Source of the DNA: Acinetobacter lwoffii
Lineage (GTDB): Bacteria; Pseudomonadota; Gammaproteobacteria; Pseudomonadales; Moraxellaceae
Length of the DNA stretch: 64,000 nt
Assembly: GCF_029024105.1 (NCBI RefSeq)
Contig: NZ_CP118963.1
Location: 1,488,001 to 1,552,000, forward strand
Direction of reading: 5' to 3'
Below, piece after piece: positions 7,185 to 14,544 of this stretch; position 1 is the stretch's first letter, and the number at the start of each line of letters is the position of its first letter. Under the pieces are notes generated by a model. It was not told the origin of the DNA and ran no database searches. It saw only the letters and a list, made by a program, of their open reading frames with translations. Both the position numbers and the translations under genes were made by a program.

Positions 7185-8993
7185 GTGCACAACTTATGGA
7201 CTGTACAGGACTGGCAACACGCCTACCAGAATAACAATATCCAGCTTAGTGACCTGATTGAGTATGTTGCCGGGTTGAATAATGACGATCATGCCTGGAT
7301 TTCAATTGCGACAGCAGCACAATTACAGGCACAAATTGATGCATTGACTGGTGCAGATAGCGCAAGCTTGCCACTTTATGGGGTGCCATTTGCGGTCAAG
7401 GACAATATTGATGTTGCGGGGTTCTATACCACAGCGGCTTGTAAAGAAGCAGCTTATCTGGCGACTGCCGATGCAACAGCAGTAGCCAAATTAAAAGCTG
7501 CCGGCGCGATTGTCGTGGGTAAAACCAATCTGGACCAGTTTGCAACGGGTCTGGTCGGTGTGCGTTCTCCATACGGTGCGGTTAAGAACAGCTTTAATCC
7601 TGAATACATCAGTGGCGGTTCAAGTTCCGGTTCAAGTGTTGCTGTAGCCAATGGACAAGTGCCATTCAGTCTGGGTACAGATACTGCAGGTTCAGGACGT
7701 GTACCAGCAGGGCACAATAATATTGTCGGACTCAAACCGACCAAAGGCTGGTTCTCGACTACTGGTCTGATTCCAGCTTGCCGTAGTATCGATGTGATTT
7801 CGGTATTTGCTTTGACGGTGGATGATGCCTGGCAGGTGGCTCAAATCATGCAAGGTTTTGATGCTAGCGATGATTATTCCCGAGCACATCCTCAGAATGT
7901 TCCGAGCCAATTTTCCAAAAGAAAAATCGCCATTCCAGATACGCTGGAATTTTATGGTGATGCCGAAACCGAAAAAGCATTTCAATTGGCAATCTCACGT
8001 GTACAAAGCTTGGGCTATACGGTAGAACCGATTGATTTTGAGCCATTTCAGCAACTGGCATCAGCCCTGTATAACCGCTCTTGGGTTGCAGAACGCACCA
8101 GTGCCGTTGAAAAAATGGTGAAACGTGAGCAAACCCATGCCGTGATTGGTCAAATCATTGCACAGGCAGACCAGTTCAGTGCGGTCGATGTCATGCAGGA
8201 TGAATATGAGCGCGCCCGACTTAGCCGCATCATTCAAAATACCTTGGCGGATTATGATGCCTTAATGGTGCCTACCGCACCGACCATTTATCGCATTGCA
8301 GAGGTAGAAGCGGATCCTCTGGTCAAAAACAGCCACATGGGCGCTTATACCAATTTTGTCAATTTTGCTGATCTGTCAGCTTTGGCATTGCCGAATAGCA
8401 TCCGTGCCGATGGTTTGCCAACCGGTGTGACCTTTATTGCACCCGCCTGGATGGATGAGGCACTGGCCAAATTTGGGCAAAAATGGCAGCAGGTAAGCCA
8501 GTTAAAGCTGGGAACCTCTGCACATAGCTATGCAAAAACCACGGAAATTTCATCAAGTCATAGCATCAAACTGGCTGTGGTGGGGGCGCATCTAACTGGT
8601 ATGCCACTGAACTTTCAGCTGACCACACGCGGTGGCACCCTGATCAAGCAGACCCGGACTGCTTCGCATTACAAACTGTATGCATTAAAAAATACCACAC
8701 CGCCAAAACCCGGCCTGCAATACAGCGCGAAAGGTTTTTCAATTGAAGTAGAGGTCTGGGACATTCCGCGTGCACTGTTCGGGGACATTGTTGCAGAAGT
8801 GCCGGCACCTTTGGGGATCGGCAATGTCCAGCTGATAGGTGGTACTTGGGTCAAAGGCTTTATCTGTGAAGGCTATGCACTTGAAGATGCAACAGATATC
8901 AGTCATTTCGGTGGCTGGCGCGAATTTATGAAATCTAAACAACTTTCAAATACAAAATTTAAATGTGAATGCATAGGGGAAGTCGCAAAATGA
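7185..8993 (+). CDS. atzF: Allophanate hydrolase
   Basis: Cytoplasmic enzyme that hydrolyses allophanate, the product of urea carboxylase, to ammonia and carbon dioxide. It is 602 residues, the usual length. The N-terminal amidase-signature domain shows the Ser-Ser-Lys triad: Lys72 in PFAVKDNIDVAG, the cis-Ser in SGGSSSGSS (143-151) and the nucleophile Ser170 in DTAGSGR. The C-terminal domain (about 460-600, GTSAHSYAK onwards) is the AtzF/DUR1-type domain acting on the N-carboxycarbamate intermediate. GTG start at 7185, with AAGGAG 7-8 nt upstream. Its stop overlaps the start of the next gene by 4 bp (ATGA), so the two are coupled. It is separated from the carboxylase gene by the IS-containing patch. 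Confidence 0.92.
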   Translation: MHNLWTVQDWQHAYQNNNIQLSDLIEYVAGLNNDDHAWISIATAAQLQAQIDALTGADSASLPLYGVPFAVKDNIDVAGFYTTAACKEAAYLATADATAVAKLKAAGAIVVGKTNLDQFATGLVGVRSPYGAVKNSFNPEYISGGSSSGSSVAVANGQVPFSLGTDTAGSGRVPAGHNNIVGLKPTKGWFSTTGLIPACRSIDVISVFALTVDDAWQVAQIMQGFDASDDYSRAHPQNVPSQFSKRKIAIPDTLEFYGDAETEKAFQLAISRVQSLGYTVEPIDFEPFQQLASALYNRSWVAERTSAVEKMVKREQTHAVIGQIIAQADQFSAVDVMQDEYERARLSRIIQNTLADYDALMVPTAPTIYRIAEVEADPLVKNSHMGAYTNFVNFADLSALALPNSIRADGLPTGVTFIAPAWMDEALAKFGQKWQQVSQLKLGTSAHSYAKTTEISSSHSIKLAVVGAHLTGMPLNFQLTTRGGTLIKQTRTASHYKLYALKNTTPPKPGLQYSAKGFSIEVEVWDIPRALFGDIVAEVPAPLGIGNVQLIGGTWVKGFICEGYALEDATDISHFGGWREFMKSKQLSNTKFKCECIGEVAK

Positions 8994-10012
8994 TCAAAAA
9001 AGCACTGATGTCCGTTTCCGTACTGTCTGCAATCCTTTTAAGTGGTTGTGATAATACTGCTAAAGTACCTGAGCCAAATGCCAAGGCAGTAGGGAGTGTG
9101 AATACCCAGCCCATCCGTATTGGTTATAGTGACTGGCCGGGATTTGTGGCCTGGCAGGTGGCGATTGAAAAAGGCTGGCTGGAAGATGCCGGAGTTAATG
9201 CCGATTTTAAATGGTTTGACTATTCTGCTTCACTCTCTGCATTCGCAGCGAATCAGCTGGACGCCGTACTGGTCACTAATGGTGATAATCTGGTCACTGG
9301 CTCTGGCGGTACCAAGGGTGTAATGATCATGGCGACTGATTATTCAGCTGGAAATGACGTAATTATTGCCAAGAATGGCATTAATTCGATTCAGGATCTG
9401 CGTGGTAAAACGGTTGCAACTGAAAAAGGCCTGGTCGATCACTTGTTACTGTCCACTGCACTGGATGATGCCAAGGTTAAACTGAATGAAGTTAAATTGG
9501 TCAATACCATGACCAATGAATTGCCACAGGTATTTGCAACTCCTGATATTGATGCGATTGCAGTATGGCAGCCGGTGGCGAATCAAGCGCTATCTGCGGT
9601 GGCCGGTTCCAAGATTATTTTCACCTCTAAAGACAAGCCAGGATTAATCTACGATACCTTGACGGTGAATCCCGCCCATCTGGAAGCCAATAAAGAGCAA
9701 TGGAAAAAGGTGATTCAGATTTGGGATAAAACCGTCAAATATATCAATGACCCGGCGACTCGTGAAGATGCTGCACAGATCATGTCCAAACGTGTCGGTG
9801 TCGATGCGAAGACCTATATGCAGTTCATTGATGGCACGCATTTACTGGATCTGGCCGCCAACAAGAAAGTCTTTACCAAAGGTGATGGCTTCGATTCGAT
9901 CTATGGTTCCAGTTACCATGTGAATAAGTTCAATGTAGCCAACGGCATTTATACAACAGAAATGAATGTGGATGGCGTGATTGTTCCAACTCTGGTACAA
10001 GAACTCAAATAG
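8990..10012 (+). CDS. ABC transporter substrate-binding lipoprotein (NMT1/TauA type)
   Basis: Periplasmic binding protein of the taurine/nitrate/sulfonate class, 340 residues from ATG 8990; the upstream in-frame GTG at 8969 is less likely because ATGA overlap with atzF and a purine-rich site (AGGGGAAG) favour 8990. The signal peptide MIKKALMSVSVLSAILLSGC ends in a lipobox (LSGC), so the protein is probably lipidated. The mature domain begins PIRIGYSDWPGFVAWQVAIE and shows the two-lobe NMT1 pattern (DLRGKTVATEKGLVDHLLL). Its permease and ATPase are encoded on the facing operon at 14226-12401. Family members near urea carboxylases are usually annotated as urea-carboxylase-related transporters. 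Ligand unproven: urea, guanidine or a substituted derivative. Confidence 0.85.
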   Translation: MIKKALMSVSVLSAILLSGCDNTAKVPEPNAKAVGSVNTQPIRIGYSDWPGFVAWQVAIEKGWLEDAGVNADFKWFDYSASLSAFAANQLDAVLVTNGDNLVTGSGGTKGVMIMATDYSAGNDVIIAKNGINSIQDLRGKTVATEKGLVDHLLLSTALDDAKVKLNEVKLVNTMTNELPQVFATPDIDAIAVWQPVANQALSAVAGSKIIFTSKDKPGLIYDTLTVNPAHLEANKEQWKKVIQIWDKTVKYINDPATREDAAQIMSKRVGVDAKTYMQFIDGTHLLDLAANKKVFTKGDGFDSIYGSSYHVNKFNVANGIYTTEMNVDGVIVPTLVQELK

Positions 10013-10050
10013 TGCACCTATACTCATTCTAGAATGTAATCTAGACCAAT

Positions 10051-10077
10051 AAAAAATCCCCAGATTGGGGATTTTTT
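10051..10077. terminator. Bidirectional terminator between convergent operons
   Basis: Twelve-bp perfect stem AAAAAATCCCCA / TGGGGATTTTTT around a 3-nt loop, with A and T runs on both sides. It closes both the allophanate operon and the oxygenase operon. Confidence 0.9.
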
Positions 10078-10081
10078 ATAT

Positions 10082-10429
10082 TCAGCTCATTATTAAAAGG
10101 TAAAGCTCCGTACTTTTGGAAAAGACATTGATAAAAATAATGCCAATGATCATAAACGCCAGACCGATCAGCGCGGGAAGATCCAGTTGCTGTTTAAATA
10201 CCAGCAGGCCAACCGTTGAAATCAGGATAATACCGGCCCCTGACCAGATTGCATAGGCAATGCCCATCGGGATGGTTTTCATGGTTAATGACAGGAAAAA
10301 TAGGGCAACGGCATAACCGGCAATGGTGGCAAGCGAAGGCCAGAGCACGCTAAAACCATTGGAGGCTTTAAGTGCAGAAGTCGCGATGACTTCTGCAATG
10401 ATGGCAATCGAAAGATATAAAAAAGACAT
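10082..10429 (-). CDS. Small multidrug resistance (SMR) exporter, EmrE-like
   Basis: 115-residue inner-membrane protein with four hydrophobic helices and the essential membrane Glu in helix 1 (IIAEVIATSALK). The YAIWSGAGI motif resembles the Qac/EmrE subtype; the guanidinium exporters (Gdx/SugE) usually have YAVWTGIG. It is the last gene of the minus-strand operon (permease, ATPase, oxygenase, unknown, SMR), 8 bp after the unknown gene, with ribosome binding site GGGAG. SMR proteins exchange protons for cationic compounds. In this context it may export a guanidinium-like cation or a toxic side product; the subtype motif argues mildly against guanidinium itself. Confidence 0.85.
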   Translation of the reverse strand: MSFLYLSIAIIAEVIATSALKASNGFSVLWPSLATIAGYAVALFFLSLTMKTIPMGIAYAIWSGAGIILISTVGLLVFKQQLDLPALIGLAFMIIGIIFINVFSKSTELYLLIMS

Positions 10430-10437
10430 ATTTCTCC

Positions 10438-11319
10438 CTATAACATCCGTTCTGCATGCTGCATCAGGTGATCCTGTTCTAACTTCAGCCAGCTTTCAGC
10501 TTCAGTAGGCGTTGGTGTTTTGTACTGAAATGCATAATCTGGTTGGTACATATCCAGCTCAAATATCAGGTCTATGTCCCGACCATCTAAAATTACATGC
10601 TGAACCAGACTGCTTTCATTGAGAACTTCAAAATTTTCCAGATTAAAGGTTTTGCCTGTCTCACTGCTGCGGGTGCTGTAAGTTTTAGCTTGACCATCAG
10701 TCCCGATAGAAACCTCAAAACTTTCCACCAAGGCAAACACGGTCGGATCGACAGCTTTCAAATCCATTTGAGCTACTGCACTTTGCACTTTCGGCAAACG
10801 CGTTAGGGCATAAGCAATATGATCAGCACAAATAATCAGACCACCATCCATTTCCAGTGTCTGACCAGATTGAACATCAATCGCAGATTGCAGTCGCAGC
10901 CCTAAAAATAAACCGTGTTGTACCTGCTGGCGCCAGTCTTCGACATAGACATTACTTGGAGAAAATTCCAGAATGCAGTTGCCAATCGCATGCAACTTGG
11001 CTGGTTCCGGCCACTGCACATGATTCTGGTAATTGGCGTAGTCTTTCACTTCCCAGGACAAGAGCTGGCTGGCGTTATCCCAAAGCGTATTGCCAATCCA
11101 GCCTTGGCGTTCCTGAACAGCAGTTCCCGTCTGGCTTTTTAGACGAAGATCAATGGTAAAACTGCGCGACTGAAACCAGTACACAATAGTATTTTCATCG
11201 GTCAGGCCATTATAAAAACTGATGCTTTTACGCCGAAATGCCCCATATAAAAAGCCTGGAATAATCTCTGGCTGAAAAGTCACAGGCTTTAAAGTTTTAA
11301 TTACTTCAAACAGATTCAT
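10438..11319 (-). CDS. Uncharacterised protein in the oxygenase operon
   Basis: 293-residue soluble protein that I do not recognise. It has no signal peptide or membrane segment and looks rich in beta strands with many Trp/Tyr residues (NGLTDENTIVYWFQSRSF, LEMDGGLIICADHIAYAL). There is no clear nucleotide- or metal-binding motif. The ATG at 11319 overlaps the stop of the oxygenase gene by 4 bp, so it is translationally coupled and presumably acts in the same pathway, perhaps as a second enzyme on the oxygenase product or as a scaffold. This is position-based inference only. The SMR gene follows 8 bp later. Confidence 0.75.
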   Translation of the reverse strand: MNLFEVIKTLKPVTFQPEIIPGFLYGAFRRKSISFYNGLTDENTIVYWFQSRSFTIDLRLKSQTGTAVQERQGWIGNTLWDNASQLLSWEVKDYANYQNHVQWPEPAKLHAIGNCILEFSPSNVYVEDWRQQVQHGLFLGLRLQSAIDVQSGQTLEMDGGLIICADHIAYALTRLPKVQSAVAQMDLKAVDPTVFALVESFEVSIGTDGQAKTYSTRSSETGKTFNLENFEVLNESSLVQHVILDGRDIDLIFELDMYQPDYAFQYKTPTPTEAESWLKLEQDHLMQHAERML

Positions 11320-12323
11320 GATGCTGTCTCCGCCTGTTCTTCAAGTCCAAAAGAGGAAAGTGGTACAGCATTTTTTAAGACCAGCTCACCGCTAGCGACG
11401 CGCTGTTTTAAATATTGAAAGGTCTGGGCGGTCTGATTAAACAGATGTTCCCCTCCGATCAGGGCAGAATATTTGGAATTTTCAGTGTGAATAACCGGTT
11501 CAATCACGGTGTCATAATTGCAGGCGCAAAACAGTGGGAATGAATAACGTTCTTCAGAGACCTTTTTCACGCGGTGCTTGGTGGCGAGATATTTACCATT
11601 TGACAGAATTTCCATCATGTCCCCGATATTCATCACCAGTGTATTTTCAATCAGGGGAATGTCGATCCATTCACCGGCTTTATTCAAAACCTGTAAGCCG
11701 GGTGCGGTTGGTAACAGCAGGGTAAAGCATTCGTAATCGGTATGTGCGCCAATGCCTTCGGCGTCTTTCACTTCCGGATTATAAGGATAATGAATCAAGC
11801 GTAGCTGACTTGGTGCATCAGTAATTTTGCTTTCAAAAAAGTCCTCACGAACGCCCAACGCCAGTGCAAAGGCAGAAAAAATCTGCCGGCTGATCTCACG
11901 AAGATGGCTGTAGTATTGGCTGACAATAGACTTGAAATCCGGATGGTCTGGCCATAAGGTAGGGCCAAGCAAAGGACAGTTTTTTTGTGTACCCTGATAA
12001 TCATAATTGACATCATAGGCTTCTTTTAAGTCATAACTGTTGCCGGCAAACTGTTCTTCGCCAATTGGCACATAGCCGCTATGGTTTTTTGATTTGCCAA
12101 TATAGTGCTGCATCTTGCTGTCCAGATCCTGAGAAAAATATGACTGAGCCATTTCAATCAGGGCTTTGGCGTAATCAAAATTGAACTGGTCACCCTTGAG
12201 ATAAAGAAATCCGACTTCTTTACAGGCATGATCCAGAGCATGAGCAACTTCAATACGATCGGCTAAATCCGGACTTTGTAATTTTGAAATATCAACCAGT
12301 GGGAGTACATATTGCGCTTGCAT
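11316..12323 (-). CDS. 2-oxoglutarate/Fe(II) dioxygenase (isopenicillin N synthase-like)
   Basis: 335-residue cytoplasmic oxygenase. The jelly-roll core keeps the full iron triad His194-x-Asp196 (GAHTDYECF) and distal His250 (ATKHRV), plus the 2-oxoglutarate-binding pair Arg259-x-Ser261 (RYSFP). The DIOX_N-like N-terminus reads LPLVDISKLQ and VGFLYLKG. Start ATG 12323 has AGAGGTG upstream; the longer frame to 12389 has no ribosome binding site. Enzymes of this class hydroxylate small molecules; related bacterial and plant enzymes can hydroxylate arginine or homoarginine and release guanidine. Sitting between a taurine-type ABC transporter and a coupled unknown gene, and opposite allophanate hydrolase, it may oxidatively release urea or guanidine from an imported compound. 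Substrate unknown. Confidence 0.85.
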   Translation of the reverse strand: MQAQYVLPLVDISKLQSPDLADRIEVAHALDHACKEVGFLYLKGDQFNFDYAKALIEMAQSYFSQDLDSKMQHYIGKSKNHSGYVPIGEEQFAGNSYDLKEAYDVNYDYQGTQKNCPLLGPTLWPDHPDFKSIVSQYYSHLREISRQIFSAFALALGVREDFFESKITDAPSQLRLIHYPYNPEVKDAEGIGAHTDYECFTLLLPTAPGLQVLNKAGEWIDIPLIENTLVMNIGDMMEILSNGKYLATKHRVKKVSEERYSFPLFCACNYDTVIEPVIHTENSKYSALIGGEHLFNQTAQTFQYLKQRVASGELVLKNAVPLSSFGLEEQAETAS

Positions 12324-12400
12324 GATAATCACCTCTAATGTTGGTCGTCCAACACAGCGATTAAAACCTTCGGGTCGTCCCAAAGGCATTTTGGATAAGA

Positions 12401-13282
12401 TTATTTATTGCTGCTGACCTTGGTCATACGCGGAATGACCGGCAGTTCTGCCAGTGCCGGATCCAGTTCATCTTCTTCAGCATGCACCAGATAATCGACA
12501 CGTTGTCTTAACTGTTTAAATTCAGGACTAAGCATGACGTCTGGATGGCGTGGACGAGGTAGATCAACTTCGATAATTTCCTTGATTTCACCCGGATTGG
12601 CTTTCAGTGCAACAATACGGTCTGCCAGTAAAATGGCTTCATCCATATCGTGGGTCACAAAAATGATGGTGATATCAATGTTTTGCCACAGGTCCATCAG
12701 ATGACGCTGCATTTTTTGGCGCGTATGCGGGTCTAGTGCACCAAAAGGTTCATCCATCAACAGGATTTTCGGTTCATTGACCAAGGCGCGGGCAATCGCC
12801 ACACGTTGCTTCATCCCGCCTGAGAGTTGATGCGGATACTGATCCTGATATTTTTCCAGGCCAATGATGTTGATCCATTCACGTGCCTGCGCTTCAGCAG
12901 AAGCATTACTTTGACCTTTCGTTTTCGGGCCAAACATGATGTTTTCTTTTACGGTCTTCCATGGAAACAGGGTATAGCCCTGAAACACCATGCCACGTTC
13001 CGGGCTCGGGCCGGTAATCGGCTGGCCATCCACCAGAATCTCACCACTGCTATAAGGATCCAGACCGGCGACTACACGGCTAAAGGTTGACTTGCCGCAA
13101 CCAGAAGGCCCAATCACACAGATAAACTCACGCTTATGAATTTTCAAATTGAGTGCATTTAAAACCGTACGTTCAGTTTTGCCATGACTGAATTTTTGTG
13201 TCAGTTGCTTCGCTTCCAGAATCACCGGACGGCTATAAATCTTGTCGAAGTATTCACGGGTATTAAATTCAGTGTTTTGCAT
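12401..13282 (-). CDS. ABC transporter ATP-binding protein (SsuB/TauB type)
   Basis: 293-residue ATPase energising the importer whose permease precedes it. Visible motifs are Walker [10 protein letters not shown], the Q-loop region [12 protein letters not shown], signature LSGGMKQR, Walker [13 protein letters not shown] and the H-loop FVTHDMDEA. It has an N-terminal extension (about 25 residues) and an acidic C-terminal tail ([13 protein letters not shown]) beyond the usual 250-residue core. Its ATG at 13282 overlaps the permease stop by one base (TGATG), so the genes are coupled. The oxygenase gene follows after 77 bp. Confidence 0.92.
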   Translation of the reverse strand: MQNTEFNTREYFDKIYSRPVILEAKQLTQKFSHGKTERTVLNALNLKIHKREFICVIGPSGCGKSTFSRVVAGLDPYSSGEILVDGQPITGPSPERGMVFQGYTLFPWKTVKENIMFGPKTKGQSNASAEAQAREWINIIGLEKYQDQYPHQLSGGMKQRVAIARALVNEPKILLMDEPFGALDPHTRQKMQRHLMDLWQNIDITIIFVTHDMDEAILLADRIVALKANPGEIKEIIEVDLPRPRHPDVMLSPEFKQLRQRVDYLVHAEEDELDPALAELPVIPRMTKVSSNK

Positions 13283-14226
13283 CAGTTAGCTCCCGGTTTC
13301 CATTTAAATAAGCGTTGTCCCAGTTTCATTAAAATCACATCACACAGCAGACCAATCACACCGATAATCAGGATCGCGGCAAAGACATTATCAAAGTTTT
13401 GATAGCGGGCTTGCTGGGTAATGAACCAGGTAATCCCGGAGGTACTGCCGATCAGTTCTGCTACGATCAGGTAAGTCCATGCCCAGCCGAGCAACACACG
13501 CAGATTACGGTAAATTTCAGGCAGGGCGGCAGGAATCACCACATGTAACAGACTTTTGAGTTTATTGGTGCCCAGAGTAAAACCGGCTTCGATCAGGCTG
13601 CGATCCACCAGACGTGTGGTATTGGCAATAATCAGGATTTGCTGGAACAAGGTTCCAATCACAATAATGGCAATTTTTGGTGCATCATTAATTCCGAGAA
13701 TTGCCACTGCCAGTGCACCAAAGGCCGGAGCAGGCAGATAACGAAAAAATTCGACAAAGGGCTCGGTCAGCTGGGAAATTTTATTGGAAAACCCGCATAA
13801 AATACCGAGTGGAATACCAACCAAGGAAGAAATAAAGAACGCGGTAAAGACCAGCTTGATACTGTGCCACAGGCTTTCATGAAACCAGGGCGCATTGGCC
13901 TGAGCCGGCTCCGTGGTAAAAGCTGTGATCAGTGCAATCGCAACTTCATGCGGTGCAGGCAGATAAATCGGGTTGACCAGAATACCTTGCGGTGGGGTAA
14001 GACCCTGATCTACCGCAGACTGCGCAGCAGAAAAAAACTGGTCTTTATCAATACGACTCTCTACCTGTAAATAGGCAACACTACCTGAATCAGTAATCTG
14101 GACTTGTGGATGCCAGATAAATGGCAAGTAGCTGACTGCACACCAAATTAGAATTGGTATTAAAAAAGACCCCAAGCCAAACAGTAGTTTATTTCTTTGA
14201 CTGAGTTCACGTGCAACGTAACTCAT
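13282..14226 (-). CDS. ABC transporter permease (SsuC/TauC type)
   Basis: 314-residue inner-membrane permease. The start chosen is ATG 14226 (MSYVARELSQRN), which has GAGGGG 7 nt upstream; the TTG five codons earlier overlaps that site. There is one N-terminal transmembrane helix (LFGLGSFLIPILIWCAVSYL), a soluble stretch of about 80 residues, then the usual cluster of helices with the EAA-type coupling loop (EAGFTLGTNKLKSLLHVVIPAALPEIYRNL). The first gene of the minus-strand operon, 49 bp after a sigma-54 promoter. The cognate binding protein is most likely the lipoprotein at 8990-10012, encoded in the facing operon. Confidence 0.9.
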   Translation of the reverse strand: MSYVARELSQRNKLLFGLGSFLIPILIWCAVSYLPFIWHPQVQITDSGSVAYLQVESRIDKDQFFSAAQSAVDQGLTPPQGILVNPIYLPAPHEVAIALITAFTTEPAQANAPWFHESLWHSIKLVFTAFFISSLVGIPLGILCGFSNKISQLTEPFVEFFRYLPAPAFGALAVAILGINDAPKIAIIVIGTLFQQILIIANTTRLVDRSLIEAGFTLGTNKLKSLLHVVIPAALPEIYRNLRVLLGWAWTYLIVAELIGSTSGITWFITQQARYQNFDNVFAAILIIGVIGLLCDVILMKLGQRLFKWKPGAN

Positions 14227-14274
14227 AGTGTTGCCCCTCAATATTACAAATTTTATAAAACGTAATACTGACTA

Positions 14275-14290
14275 AGCAAAATGGATGCCA
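14275..14290 (-). promoter_or_regulatory. Sigma-54 promoter of the permease/oxygenase operon
   Basis: On the minus strand TGGCATCCATTTTGCT gives GG, ten bases, GC, with -12 and -24 elements near the consensus, 49 bp upstream of the permease start. Confidence 0.78.
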
Positions 14291-14544
14291 TGATGAGGGG
14301 AAACAGCCAAAATGTTAAAATAATCTTATATTTAAAAAGAAAATTTAAAATGAAAGGTAAGGATGGCAACTTACTTAAGTTAACATTCTGATTACATGTA
14401 GAAACATAAAACATGGAATTTTAGTCTTTATTGGTTATTTTTTGATCCAAACTATTTCATATCTTTACATCGGTTTAATTCGACCCAGCTTTTCTTTAAG
14501 GTATTGCTCACTTCTTAACTCATTGAATTATAAAAAGGGGAGCA
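14291..14544. other. Intergenic region before mtlD
   Basis: AT-rich spacer between the permease promoter and mtlD. I see no gene and no confident sigma-70 promoter. The mtlD ribosome binding site (AAGGGGAG) lies at its 3' end. Confidence 0.4.

Noticed and set aside
10013..10081. Mini-ykkC element near the SMR gene
   Set aside because: The spacer holds only a terminator; the SMR gene is the last gene of an operon, not behind its own leader.
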